From positions 1 through 34,705 of the forward strand of contig JAKSHZ010000018.1 of the NCBI GenBank assembly GCA_024399115.1: 34,705 nucleotides of DNA. The letters are read 5' to 3'. The notes under the pieces were generated by a model. That model searched no databases, was not told the DNA's origin, and saw only the letters and a list, made by a program, of their open reading frames with translations. The translations under genes and the position numbers were made by a program. The stretch comes from Bacilli bacterium. Lineage in GTDB: Bacteria; Bacillota_I; Bacilli_A; RFN20; CAG-826. Below, one piece after another: positions 20,508 through 29,348 of this stretch. Positions within the stretch are counted from its first letter, which is position 1. Every line of letters begins with the position of its first letter.

Positions 20508-23084
20508 CTATGAAATCATGTTTTTATATTTTTCATAGTCGAGACATCTTGTGTCTCTTCCCAAGTCGGCCATCTTTTCTTTTGTTGCTTCAAGAATTTC
20601 AAAGGCTAGAGGTTCCATTGTGTTCCTTCCTTTTTCAGCTTCAATCTTGTCCAGCATTTCGTGATCTGGAGAAATCAAAGCGAGTTGGAAAGGATCCAAA
20701 TCTAATGTGAACATTCTGCAGCCGTTTGGATTCTTGAAATAATAATCCTTCTTCATTGTTGCATTGCTTAACGCAAGAATCTCAGAATCTGTAAGTCCAA
20801 AATATCTGTAGCTGTCTACAAGGCCTGGTGAAGTAGCGGATTCATCAGCAAGATAAATCTTGGTCAAACACTGCTGTGCGATTGTGTCACTCAATGATGA
20901 TTTGGCTGCTGCTGCAACTTCCTGAGTTGCAAAAATACAGAACACTTTTTTCTTACGCAGAGTTCTAAGCCATTCCTGAAGGAATCCAGCAAAAATCGGA
21001 TGCTGAAGATAAAGCCAGGCTTCATCCAGGAAAAGAAATGTCAGAGGCTGTTTCTGTCCTGTAGGAACATTCCATAATTTTTCCAAATAGCGGAATATGT
21101 ACATGAGGGCAGGGGCAACGGCTTTTTCTGACAGACGCATGAGACTTCCCATTTCAATTGTTACCAGCTTTGAAAGAGGAAGGTTTGTATCGTCTGCATC
21201 AAAGATGGAACCGAACTGTCCTCCGGCACAATACGGGTCCAATCCAATACGAATTGTATTGCTGCCATTTTCTGGATCTGAGTAAGTTGCATACTGCTGG
21301 AAAGTTGTGAGAGTTCTTCTGTCTGGTTCCTTAAGAGAAATCAAACGTAGAGTTTCAGAAATAACCTTACTCATCTCTGGTGTTGTGTCGATGTTCTGCT
21401 GACTTAGAAGTCCTTCTATGAACTGCTGACACCACATTAGGCTTTCTGTATATTCTGCTTCCGTACATTCATCAGGACCTTTCAGTTCTGAGAGTGGTTG
21501 AAATGCTACAGCGTCCTTACCAGGTTCAACATAGACACCACCGCCACCTACCATGAATGCACGGCTTGAAAGCTGTTTATCGATACAGATGATATTTGCG
21601 TCTTTGTACTTTGTAGCTGAAGCCATCAGCAGAGCGAGTAGGGTAGACTTACCTGCACCGGTAGGTCCAAAAACGAAAGTGTGGCCAACATCTCTGACAT
21701 TAAGGTTCAAAAAGAATGGAGTTCCATAACTTGTTGAACAAGTACAAAGAGGAATTGAACTTCCACAGGTTTCTTCCGTGAAATCGTTATAGAGCATTCC
21801 CTGCCATGCGGAGCTTAACGGAATGATGTTTGAAAAATTCTTAGTTGAAATAAGTGGTCTTCGTATATTTGCATATACATTACCTGGCATCATCCCAAGC
21901 CATGCTTGAACATTGTTGAATGTTTCTTCTTTCACAGAAAAACCACAGCTTCTTACAACCTGCTGCAGCTTACGAGATTTCTCTTTTGCCACTTCAAGTT
22001 TTTTGTCCCATACCATCAGGTTACTTGTGTAATATCCAAGAACATATTCTCCAAGAGCAATATCTCCCTGTATATCAGAGGCCTGTGCTTCCATCTCAAG
22101 AGCACCTTTATTCTCTTTGTCGATTTCAACATTCATTGCCATTTCTGTGAACAATGTCATTCCCGACTTACGAGCTGAATAAAATCTGTTCTGATATTTC
22201 TCAGCTTCCTTGGCAGATTTTTCCTTTGACATCGGAATGAATCTTGTAGTCCATCGGAATTCTGTCATGGTCCTATTGAGTCCATCAAAAATGGCAGGAT
22301 AAGTTTTGTTTGGGAAATCCATGATCCCCATTACAGGAACATAGTATTCACCAATCTTTAATGGCTGGCTGTTACGAACATCCATATCACAGAGATAATT
22401 GTCCAGGAAGAAGAAAGTATCATCAGGGTAGATAAGATTCTGCCTATGGAGTGAAACCGAACTCTTTATGTAAGAAAAAAGTTCCGAATTGTCGAGACGA
22501 TGGATCCAAAGTTTTACACCTAAAGTTCCCATTACTTTTTCACATTCATCGAGAAAGTTTTCTACTTCCTTCTGAACTTTTGGAAGGTTTTCAGTCTTAC
22601 CGAAAAGCGATCTTGGTTTAGTGTTTTTGGACTTCTGATTTGATTTGAAGAAGAGTCCCGTTGCTTTTGAGTCTATGTCGCTTGGAAGCTGGTACACAAA
22701 AGTAATGTAGTATTCAGTTGTAAAATGTTCTCCGAACTTGTGATAATTTTCAGCACGTCTCTGGTCAATTAACCATCCTGCAAGGTTGGAAAATTCGCCT
22801 GCGGGATAGTCCTTTGTCTTATATCTTTTTACGTCAAAGAAAAGAGCCCAACCTTCATTCTGTGCAAGTGTCATGGCTGACCTGTTGAATAAGGATGCCA
22901 TGCTTGCTATCTCTGGAGCAGATGAAGATTCAAGGTCAGGATATTCCACCTGATATGTTGCCATCACAGCTCCATTCTTGAGTAAGCAAACTCCTGGTTG
23001 GATGATAAAACTCCATGGCAAAACATATTTGAGTTCATTCTGAGGTTCTTTAAATTTCAGTAAATCTAAGAATGGTATTTTCAT
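20508..23084 (-). CDS. trbE: TrbE/VirB4-like conjugation ATPase
   Basis: This encodes 858 residues. An N-terminal CagE/TrbE/VirB-type domain is followed by the ATPase: Walker A GPTGAGKS (473-480), Walker B LFLDEAW (~684-690), then FCIFATQEVAAAAKSS. It powers pilus assembly and substrate transfer in the inner membrane as a hexamer. Length is normal for TrbE. Its ATG overlaps the trbD stop by one base. Both ATPase motifs are intact, so the protein should be active. Confidence 0.93.
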   Translation of the reverse strand: MKIPFLDLLKFKEPQNELKYVLPWSFIIQPGVCLLKNGAVMATYQVEYPDLESSSAPEIASMASLFNRSAMTLAQNEGWALFFDVKRYKTKDYPAGEFSNLAGWLIDQRRAENYHKFGEHFTTEYYITFVYQLPSDIDSKATGLFFKSNQKSKNTKPRSLFGKTENLPKVQKEVENFLDECEKVMGTLGVKLWIHRLDNSELFSYIKSSVSLHRQNLIYPDDTFFFLDNYLCDMDVRNSQPLKIGEYYVPVMGIMDFPNKTYPAIFDGLNRTMTEFRWTTRFIPMSKEKSAKEAEKYQNRFYSARKSGMTLFTEMAMNVEIDKENKGALEMEAQASDIQGDIALGEYVLGYYTSNLMVWDKKLEVAKEKSRKLQQVVRSCGFSVKEETFNNVQAWLGMMPGNVYANIRRPLISTKNFSNIIPLSSAWQGMLYNDFTEETCGSSIPLCTCSTSYGTPFFLNLNVRDVGHTFVFGPTGAGKSTLLALLMASATKYKDANIICIDKQLSSRAFMVGGGGVYVEPGKDAVAFQPLSELKGPDECTEAEYTESLMWCQQFIEGLLSQQNIDTTPEMSKVISETLRLISLKEPDRRTLTTFQQYATYSDPENGSNTIRIGLDPYCAGGQFGSIFDADDTNLPLSKLVTIEMGSLMRLSEKAVAPALMYIFRYLEKLWNVPTGQKQPLTFLFLDEAWLYLQHPIFAGFLQEWLRTLRKKKVFCIFATQEVAAAAKSSLSDTIAQQCLTKIYLADESATSPGLVDSYRYFGLTDSEILALSNATMKKDYYFKNPNGCRMFTLDLDPFQLALISPDHEMLDKIEAEKGRNTMEPLAFEILEATKEKMADLGRDTRCLDYEKYKNMIS

Positions 23085-23347
23085 TAGTCAGCCCTCCAAA
23101 TATCTGGTGCAAGGATTCTGTCAAAAATTACTGTTAGGGCATAAGGGTCATTTTTACAAACCATTTTTGCCGCAACAAATAAAAAGATTCCCACGATTGC
23201 ACACCAAATGCTTATTACGTTCATAAGCACGATAGTAATTACTAAAATCAGCATTGCCGGTATCACACCGATACCGACGAGCAGATTTGGTTCAAGAAGT
23301 ACACGATGTACTGGTGTTGAATAGTCATAAACACTTAATTCTTCCAT
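23084..23347 (-). CDS. trbD: TrbD/VirB3-like inner-membrane protein
   Basis: This encodes 87 residues. Paired hydrophobic helices at ~22-42 and ~45-62 follow a motif P.HR.LLEPNLLVGIG typical of TrbD/VirB3, and the end carries YALTVIFDRILAPDIWRAD. It is directly coupled to trbE by a one-base stop/start overlap, and VirB3 and VirB4 act as partners. Confidence 0.85.
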   Translation of the reverse strand: MEELSVYDYSTPVHRVLLEPNLLVGIGVIPAMLILVITIVLMNVISIWCAIVGIFLFVAAKMVCKNDPYALTVIFDRILAPDIWRAD

Positions 23348-23356
23348 TACAGCCTC

Positions 23357-23944
23357 CTAGTCCTCGATGTATGGATCAGAAGCTTCTGAAAAGAAACCTG
23401 CATACTCATCAGTGTTGTTCGATTTTCTCAGATGCAATCTTTCTCCGCAAAATGGACAAAAACATGAATCTTTTTCTCTGTATTTTATGGAGTTGAGTTT
23501 TCCATCTACAAAATTCAGTTTGTAGATTTCAGAACCTCCACTGAGTTTTGTGTCAAAAAAGATTGTATCCATCAATGGTTCACAAAGAAGAAGTTCCTCT
23601 CCAAAATTCTGGCAGATACTGAAATCACTTTGCTTTGCATCAATTGGTTTCAGGAATTTTGAATCCTTCCCAATCATTGCATATCCATAAAGTCCAAGAC
23701 TGTCTTTTAATGTGTCAATTTCAATTACATTCAATGAACACATTTCCAACATCTTCTTAAGTTCTTTTTTTGCAATTGCTTTCTCATCAAGATTTATCAT
23801 CACTTCATAACCAGAGTCAGTTAGCCGGATGGGAGCAAGAAGTCTGAGTCCATGAAAGTCGAGAACATATTTAATTAGTTCTATTTCTCTGTTTATCTGA
23901 TTCATACTTGTATATTCCTCCGGACAGTAATTCACTTGAATCAC
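23357..23944 (-). CDS. Hypothetical zinc-ribbon protein inserted in the trb operon
   Basis: This encodes 195 residues. It has alpha/beta pattern N-terminal and middle parts with no signal peptide, and a C-terminal treble-clef-like ribbon with one clear pair (CFCPFCGERLHLR) and an acidic tail. It lies between trbC and trbD, where standard Trb operons have nothing. It is cytoplasmic by sequence. It could be an operon-specific regulator or chaperone, or an unrelated passenger. No family recognised. Confidence 0.65.
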   Translation of the reverse strand: MIQVNYCPEEYTSMNQINREIELIKYVLDFHGLRLLAPIRLTDSGYEVMINLDEKAIAKKELKKMLEMCSLNVIEIDTLKDSLGLYGYAMIGKDSKFLKPIDAKQSDFSICQNFGEELLLCEPLMDTIFFDTKLSGGSEIYKLNFVDGKLNSIKYREKDSCFCPFCGERLHLRKSNNTDEYAGFFSEASDPYIED

Positions 23945-23956
23945 TGTCCTTTACGA

Positions 23957-24382
23957 CTAGACACATGCTGCAGAGAGTGCGGTTCCTGCCATGTCAATTG
24001 TGCTTTGAATCTGTGGAATCATAGCGACTTCGAATTTGAGATCGCCAAGGAAGTAAGAACAGATACTTGAAGCGGAAAGAAGGATGATTGTTCCAATAAT
24101 CCATGGGGCAAACTTTTTAATCATCTGACCACCGCCACCCTGCTGTCCTGCGAGAACCATACCGATTGCTTCTACAATAAGAGCAACCAAAAGAATTGCC
24201 TTAACCCAAGATGACTGGAAGAGTTCAAGAATCTTGTCTGCCCAGTTGTCGAGTTCTACGATTGATTCGCCACTTGAAGCTGCGAAAGTTGGAACGATAC
24301 AAAGAGCAAATACTACTGCTCCTACCAAAAACTTCTTAGAAGTTACAGTCTTTTTCAAAGACTTAAAAAAATTAGATTTCAT
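23957..24382 (-). CDS. trbC: TrbC/VirB2-like pilin
   Basis: This encodes 141 residues. A long basic N-region and signal helix (KKFLVGAVVFALCIVPTFAASSGES) is followed by a mature pilin with two hydrophobic helices (~WVKAILLVALIVEAIGMVLA and WIIGTIILLSASSICSYFL) around a Gly/Gln loop GQQGGGG. That is the VirB2/TrbC layout. The C-terminal 30 residues are longer than in many pilins. It forms the conjugative pilus. It is separated from trbB by a 69-base gap with no strong structure. Confidence 0.82.
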   Translation of the reverse strand: MKSNFFKSLKKTVTSKKFLVGAVVFALCIVPTFAASSGESIVELDNWADKILELFQSSWVKAILLVALIVEAIGMVLAGQQGGGGQMIKKFAPWIIGTIILLSASSICSYFLGDLKFEVAMIPQIQSTIDMAGTALSAACV

Positions 24383-24451
24383 AATGCATAATCTCCTGTT
24401 GTAAAATATTTGAAATCAAAGAGTGGAAGAGAGAGGTTCCACTCGAATAAA

Positions 24452-25399
24452 TTAAATCACTCCGTTGTCTCTCAGTGATTTTGTTTCTACGATCTCATCA
24501 ACGATGGGACCGCGTTCTGTTGGCTTCAGATGAACCAACAACTGAACGCTTTGGGAAACATCAGGAAGTTCTCCAGGAATGACTTCTCGGAGAAGATCTT
24601 TGATTCTCGCCACCATGGAAGTACAACTGTCGGCATGGATGGTACTGGCATTTCCTGTATGACCCGTATTCCATGCTTTGAGGACTTCGTTTGTAACATC
24701 CCCGTATCGGAGTTCTCCGAAAATGATTCGGGATACATTACAGCGAAGTGCTATACCAACTGCTTTCAGTGTGTCTTTTCCAGCGGCCCAGATGTTTACC
24801 CTGTCTCGTGCGTGGCACTGAATTTCCCCAGCGTCTTCAACAATGTAAAAACGGTCATCGGGAGTGAATTCTCGCATTTTGTCGATGATGGCATTGAGCA
24901 GTGTTGTCTTACCTGAACCTGTTTCTCCACCGATGATGATGTTACTTCTCTTCTGGATGTGTTTGATCAAGAGGTCATACTGAGCCTTTGTCATTCTTCC
25001 GCCTTCGACATAGCTTTCCATTTGGAAAACTGTTGCCGGTGGACGACGGATAAAGAACATTGGGTTTTCAGTTGCTCTTGGTGGAAGAATCCCTTCAATG
25101 CGGATTTTCCAGTTTGGAAGAACACCTTCTACAATTGGATTATCAGGATCAATGGTAACTCCCAGTATTGCGGCACTTGCATATATGATTCGGGTTGTTG
25201 TGGCATCATCAAAGAAAATGCCAGTGAATACCTTTCCCATACCCATGCCTTCAACAATCAGCTCACCACCAATTCCAATAGCGATATCAGTAACACGTTT
25301 GTCCTCGATAAAAGGGATCACAGCTTTTAGATCGTCTTCTAGGTTGCGGACCCATTTGTCCATCTTTACCTGCTGAGTAAAACCATCTATCGAAGCCAA
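24452..25399 (-). CDS. trbB: TrbB/VirB11-like secretion ATPase
   Basis: This encodes 315 residues from a TTG start, 7 bases after a full AAAGGAGGTGA ribosome site that lies inside the end of the upstream gene. Walker A GGETGSGKTT is at residues 147-156, an Asp-box-like VEDAGEIQ at ~177-184, the Walker B region RIIFGELRYGDV at ~214-225, and the His box TGHTGNASTIHA at ~236-247. It is a hexameric ATPase that switches between pilus building and DNA transfer. Motifs are complete. Confidence 0.93.
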   Translation of the reverse strand: MASIDGFTQQVKMDKWVRNLEDDLKAVIPFIEDKRVTDIAIGIGGELIVEGMGMGKVFTGIFFDDATTTRIIYASAAILGVTIDPDNPIVEGVLPNWKIRIEGILPPRATENPMFFIRRPPATVFQMESYVEGGRMTKAQYDLLIKHIQKRSNIIIGGETGSGKTTLLNAIIDKMREFTPDDRFYIVEDAGEIQCHARDRVNIWAAGKDTLKAVGIALRCNVSRIIFGELRYGDVTNEVLKAWNTGHTGNASTIHADSCTSMVARIKDLLREVIPGELPDVSQSVQLLVHLKPTERGPIVDEIVETKSLRDNGVI

Positions 25400-25834
25400 T
25401 TAATCACCTCCTTTCGCACTGCGTTCATAGATTTCCATCGCAAGTGAATCTAGAAATCCGTTCTTAGTGAGTTTTGCCTCAGTCGAACATGAGTCCATAA
25501 ATTTGTCGAACTCCAGTTCCGTAATTTCGTCACTGGCGTTTACCCTTGATGGAAGATCTTTTATAATCTTTCTGGCTAACTCAATGATGAGTATTGCCAT
25601 GAGATCCTGTTTAGTTTCCAGGTAACCAATCTTTCTTTTTGCATCATTAAGCGATGCATATATCAACTGGGAATCCTGAATGTCCTTGTCCAGATAATTC
25701 ATACAGGCAATTCTTACGATTTCAGAAAAGTTGGTTTTCTTTTCTTTTGCCCTGCATTCAATCAGTTCACCAACTCTTCGTGGGAACCGAATCTGTTTAA
25801 TTGTTTCAAGTTTTGAATAATCTTCTTTTTCCAA
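25400..25834 (-). CDS. RHH-type protein between traG and trbB
   Basis: This encodes 144 residues from a TTG that directly follows the traG stop, 8 bases after AGGAGG. N-terminal TIKQIRFPRRVGELIECRAKEKKTNFSEIVRIACMNYLDK matches a ribbon-helix-helix DNA-binding fold. The rest is helical. In Trb-type transfer operons a CopG-like RHH gene often sits exactly between traG and trbB, so this is a conserved position. It may regulate the operon or act with the coupling protein at the transfer origin. Confidence 0.7.
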   Translation of the reverse strand: MEKEDYSKLETIKQIRFPRRVGELIECRAKEKKTNFSEIVRIACMNYLDKDIQDSQLIYASLNDAKRKIGYLETKQDLMAILIIELARKIIKDLPSRVNASDEITELEFDKFMDSCSTEAKLTKNGFLDSLAMEIYERSAKGGD

Positions 25835-27979
25835 CTAAGCATCCTCCTGAAGTGGATCCCAATCAGAACTTATGATTCTGGAAACCTCTATAGCTTCTAT
25901 GCTTTTTATTTCATTCTGAATGTCATCCTTGATTTCTTCCCTGAACGTCTTTTGATTGTTCATTAGTGCTTTCATCTTTTTTGCACTTGGAAGTCCTTTC
26001 AGCTGTTTCATGAACCATTGAGGCTCAGGAAGTTTCATAAATGCTTTTGTCTTAAATCGAGGGTCTTCGTAGTAGACAACCTTTTTCCCTTTGTAAGGTG
26101 GCATACCTTGGTTCATGACAATGATTCTTGAAAACTCAAGTTTCATAAGTTCATCTGGATTGATGAGGGATGTACTTGTTTCCTGACTGCTTCTTGAAAT
26201 GTTGTTGAAGCCGACCTGATATTTACTTCCACTGGCACTGATGTTGTCCAAAAGAACAGAGCGGTTACCAATTGATTCACTGAACATTCGGGCATCCTTT
26301 AGTGAACCTGGAGCACCGATTACGATAGTTTTACAGTGATCCAAGAAAGGATGGTTTTCTCCATAGACATCAACCAACTGATTTAAGGCCTGACAGATAA
26401 TCATGAAGGTCACCCCATAGCCCGCTAAAATTCCGGCGTTTAACGCAATGTCAGGGAAGTATCCTAAGACGGGGAACTCATCCAAAAGGAAGAGACACGG
26501 AATCTTAAGTTTCACTTCATTTGCATTTGTTTCGCCCGAACTAAACTTCTTAATCATGAATGTGATAATCATTCTGAATACAGGGCTGATACGCTTTATA
26601 TGGTTGTAAGGAACAATCAGGTATAAAGAGATTGCGTTCTTTGAAGTGATGAAGTCATCAACACTGAAATCAGAATAGGCCGTAGCATTCGCAAGAAGCG
26701 GATCCTGGAAGAGTGAAATCTTACTGAATACAGTAGAGTAGGTTGATGCTCTTTCTTTTGGTGTCTGAATCTTGGAACGGTTTGCGGCTTCTACAATAAG
26801 CTGATGAATCTGTTTGTTTCCATGGTCAGCGTTGATCATGTCATCAAGCATCTTTCCACCTGGTCCGCCAGTTTCTTCATCATCCTGGTTCTGATTTTTG
26901 TCATCATCAGTTGCCTGAGAAAAGATGTGTAAGACTGTCGCCAGATTCTTTTCTTTCCAAGGAATGTCCTTGCAGAAACGAACATGAAGAACAACTCCTG
27001 CAAAAATATCTCTAGCAGTATTGTTGAAGTACTGAGTTGCACCGTCTGATGCAGCCTTTGCGGAATCTCCTCCAAAGAAGATTTCTCCGATTGTATCTGC
27101 CCAGCTGAATGCTTCACTTGGACTTTCAGGAATTTCCCAAATAGGGTTGTAATGTGCAGTATTGTTATCAGGGTCCAATGGTCTGAAAGGAATGACACGG
27201 CTGAATTTTGAACGATAGCCTGCAGTGGCCGCAAAGTTTTCTCCCTTTGGATCAAAGACTACAACGCTTCCTTTTCCTGCAATTTCTTTCTTCTGTTTTA
27301 CTTTGAAGAACAGAATCTTTTTCTTTACCCATTGGTAGACCGGCACTCCATAACTCAAAAGTGTCGGTATTATGAAAGAAACTCCCTTACCAGCGCGTGT
27401 TGGTAGGAGAATTAATGTGTTTGTGCGTCCCGAATGACAGATGAGTTCAGCAATCTTCTTACAATGAAGGACAAGAGAAGCTTTTACTGCATCAATCTTA
27501 TAAGTGACTTTTGCATTAGCAAGCTCTCCGCAGATAACACCGTGTTCCTGGAGCATCCCGAAATTCTTCAAGTCTTTCTTTGTCGCAAATCGTGCTGTTC
27601 CATGAATGTGCTGATTTCTCTGATGACTGTTCACAAAGATACTTGTAAGCACAAATATAAGAACTGCTGAAACGAGACAAATGAATGTCGGTGGAATAGC
27701 CTGGAAGAAGTAATACGAGTAAGTGTCATTAAACGCAAACTTCAGCATTCCAATTAAGAATACAAGTGGATTGTAAAAACGATATCCGCCCTTTGTAATG
27801 AAGATTGGTTTGCCTACAACCGCAGGATCGTAGTTCATCAAAGGTGCAAATTTCTGTGTGGTAATAAAAAGACCCGTTATGACCAGTGCAATTGGGACAA
27901 GCCAGTTAAGTATGGCAAGCCAATAGATCTTGTGTGAACTGTCTGGGTCGAGTCTGGAAAACTCTTCTTTATCTTTCAA
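25835..27979 (-). CDS. traG: TraG/VirD4-like type IV coupling protein
   Basis: This encodes 714 residues. Transmembrane helices are at ~19-41 and ~95-115, with a possible extra hydrophobic segment at ~70-82. Then comes the soluble ATPase with Walker A PTRAGKGV (193-200), VVVFDPKGENF, and Walker B FLLDEFPVLG (497-506). It brings the relaxase-DNA complex to the secretion channel. It is the first gene of the transfer operon. The upstream region 27980-28213 is shared with a divergent RHH gene. No relaxase gene is seen in the window. Confidence 0.93.
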   Translation of the reverse strand: MKDKEEFSRLDPDSSHKIYWLAILNWLVPIALVITGLFITTQKFAPLMNYDPAVVGKPIFITKGGYRFYNPLVFLIGMLKFAFNDTYSYYFFQAIPPTFICLVSAVLIFVLTSIFVNSHQRNQHIHGTARFATKKDLKNFGMLQEHGVICGELANAKVTYKIDAVKASLVLHCKKIAELICHSGRTNTLILLPTRAGKGVSFIIPTLLSYGVPVYQWVKKKILFFKVKQKKEIAGKGSVVVFDPKGENFAATAGYRSKFSRVIPFRPLDPDNNTAHYNPIWEIPESPSEAFSWADTIGEIFFGGDSAKAASDGATQYFNNTARDIFAGVVLHVRFCKDIPWKEKNLATVLHIFSQATDDDKNQNQDDEETGGPGGKMLDDMINADHGNKQIHQLIVEAANRSKIQTPKERASTYSTVFSKISLFQDPLLANATAYSDFSVDDFITSKNAISLYLIVPYNHIKRISPVFRMIITFMIKKFSSGETNANEVKLKIPCLFLLDEFPVLGYFPDIALNAGILAGYGVTFMIICQALNQLVDVYGENHPFLDHCKTIVIGAPGSLKDARMFSESIGNRSVLLDNISASGSKYQVGFNNISRSSQETSTSLINPDELMKLEFSRIIVMNQGMPPYKGKKVVYYEDPRFKTKAFMKLPEPQWFMKQLKGLPSAKKMKALMNNQKTFREEIKDDIQNEIKSIEAIEVSRIISSDWDPLQEDA

Positions 27980-28122
27980 ATCATATCCTTACCTGGGCGG
28001 GCAAGAATACCTTATGAGAACAATATATAATTTTTTGAAAAATATTTCAAGTAATACATATAAAAATATTTAATGTAATTATACAAATAAATAAAATATT
28101 GAAAAAATTACTAACTTTTTCA

Positions 28123-28151
28123 TTGACAAATGAAATGTCAGGTATTATATT
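28123..28151 (+). promoter_or_regulatory. Promoter with overlapping operator for RHH gene
   Basis: TTGACA (28123-28128) and TATATT (28146-28151) are separated by 17 bases, close to the consensus. TGACA-N7-TGTCA (28124-28140) is an inverted repeat covering the -35 element and spacer, a classic repressor position. It probably drives the gene at 28214. Confidence 0.7.
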
Positions 28152-28160
28152 AATTACAGA

Positions 28161-28189
28161 GTTTGAAAAAATTATGAAAAATTTCAAAC
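28161..28189. promoter_or_regulatory. Inverted repeat GTTTGAAA-N13-TTTCAAAC
   Basis: Perfect 8-bp arms lie between the promoter and the ribosome site of 28214. A related TTGAAA..TTTCAA pair lies near 28034-28049 on the traG side of the divergent region. These may be operator copies through which one regulator controls both operons. Confidence 0.45.
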
Positions 28190-28213
28190 AATACAATAAA
28201 TAAGGAGGCCCAG

Positions 28214-28615
28214 ATGGCAGACAACAGAAGGGGTGGTGCACGTCCTGGTTCTGGAAGAAAAGCAACAGGATCAAATACGAAGCATTACACTGTGAACCTT
28301 ACTGCGGAAGAGGCGGAGATGCTTGAAAGACAGGCTGCTCAGAGAGATATGAAGGTCAACAAGTATCTGCGAGAACTTATCAGGCTTGGGGGACAATATG
28401 CTAACGCAGGGCTTAATGTTCAGAGCCAGGATGATGACAATACGGCAGCTTCAGCTAAGGGAAGATTTGTGGACGAGATCATTTCTGAAAAAAGTTATAC
28501 AGAAATTGAGAATGGCCGTGAAGTTCATAAGACAGAAACTCATATCAGACGATGGGTTCCTGAAGATGAACAGGATGAAGACGAGGAGGTGAAGCCTTAT
28601 GTTCGGAATAATTAA
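28214..28615 (+). CDS. RHH-type regulator with GGARPGSGRK motif
   Basis: This encodes 133 residues; GGAGG lies 7 bases before the ATG. An N-terminal RRGGARPGSGRK precedes a ribbon-helix-helix pattern (KHYTVNLTAEEAEMLERQAAQRDMKVNKYLRELIRLG), a combination common in plasmid antitoxin-like and transfer regulators. The C-terminal half is acidic. It is divergent from traG, with a clear promoter and operator-like repeats, so autoregulation and control of transfer are likely. No toxin gene is evident next to it; the following 67-aa gene is a membrane protein. Confidence 0.7.
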   Translation: MADNRRGGARPGSGRKATGSNTKHYTVNLTAEEAEMLERQAAQRDMKVNKYLRELIRLGGQYANAGLNVQSQDDDNTAASAKGRFVDEIISEKSYTEIENGREVHKTETHIRRWVPEDEQDEDEEVKPYVRNN

Positions 28616-28802
28616 ATGCACATTTTATGGGTTCATAGCTTTCATGTTATTGATGGTGATATCTGGCATAAAGGATTATCAGAGACCAGCAAAACCGGTG
28701 GATGAACTTCTTAGCTTTGATTCACAGGCTGTTTATGAGCAGATAGACGATTCTCATAAACCAAACCCAAACAGTACTTTGTCTAAGCTTTGTAATCGTT
28801 AA
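28599..28802 (+). CDS. Small membrane protein
   Basis: This encodes 67 residues; GAGGAGGTGA lies 8 bases before the ATG, inside the end of the upstream gene (17-base overlap). One transmembrane helix (CTFYGFIAFMLLMVISGI, ~7-24) is followed by a polar tail. Overlap with the RHH gene suggests coupled translation. A small hydrophobic toxin or an exclusion/entry factor would fit the size, but nothing identifies it. Confidence 0.6.
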   Translation: MFGIIKCTFYGFIAFMLLMVISGIKDYQRPAKPVDELLSFDSQAVYEQIDDSHKPNPNSTLSKLCNR

Positions 28803-29000
28803 AAAAAAGAAAGCTGATAATTCAGCACTATTAGTTGTAACAAGAAGGAAGAAGTTAAATTATCTTAACGGTAACAGAACATACGATGATTCCTTGTAAA
28901 GTCCAGCGGACGTACACTTCTTCTTAAGCACTGAAACGGTTCCCAACCTGGGTATGTTCGCTCAGAACTTTTTTTGTGTCTTGTTTTCGCCCAATTGCTA
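28803..29000 (+). ncRNA. Candidate structured RNA
   Basis: This gene-free stretch is rich in pairing. GCTGA-TAAT-TCAGC is at 28812-28825 and GTTAA-N6-TTAAC at 28853-28868. A closing stem GAACATAC (28876-28883) / GTATGTTC (28951-28958) encloses GTCC-AGC-GGAC (28900-28910) and GGTT-CCC-AACC (28937-28947). Seven T follow at 28968-28974, 9 bases after the closing stem. It could be a small RNA or a regulatory leader for the gene at 29028. It resembles no family I can name. Confidence 0.45.
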
Positions 29001-29027
29001 ACGTATTTATTTTAACAGGAGGAAACA

Positions 29028-29336
29028 ATGACATCATTTTCAGAATTTTATTCTAAATATCCTAATCTTGCTTTTGTAAAAACAAAATTTAAATTAACAG
29101 ATCCATCAGAACTGCAGGATGAAAATTTCATTCTTGAGGAAGACACACCACCTTTGGAAAAGGGATTTTCGATAATCATGCCATTAAGTGTGAATGAATA
29201 TCCTAAGATTTTCAAAATGGCAACAGCCATGGAGGCAGGGATGTATGCTATTGATATCTGTGAAAAACAGGGATGGGAAATTACCAGAGCAATGCTTTAT
29301 GAAGTTCTTGGTAAGCTTGAAGAAAATTTACAGTAG
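29028..29336 (+). CDS. Hypothetical protein
   Basis: This encodes 102 residues; AGGAGG lies 6 bases before the ATG. It is soluble, with Pro-rich and acidic middle parts and helical ends (IFKMATAMEAGMYAIDICEKQGW, AMLYEVLGKLEENLQ). It precedes two lipoprotein genes in the same direction, 12 bases from the first. No family recognised. Confidence 0.6.
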   Translation: MTSFSEFYSKYPNLAFVKTKFKLTDPSELQDENFILEEDTPPLEKGFSIIMPLSVNEYPKIFKMATAMEAGMYAIDICEKQGWEITRAMLYEVLGKLEENLQ

Positions 29337-29348
29337 GGGGACCATAAT

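Noticed and set aside
28214..28802. Toxin-antitoxin pair
   Set aside because: The RHH protein could be an antitoxin, but the partner is a generic single-helix membrane peptide with no toxin motif; left as unknown.
28803..29000. SRP RNA, 6S RNA or tmRNA
   Set aside because: The SRP GGAAG/GCAG core, the 6S bubble pattern and tmRNA ends are not visible.
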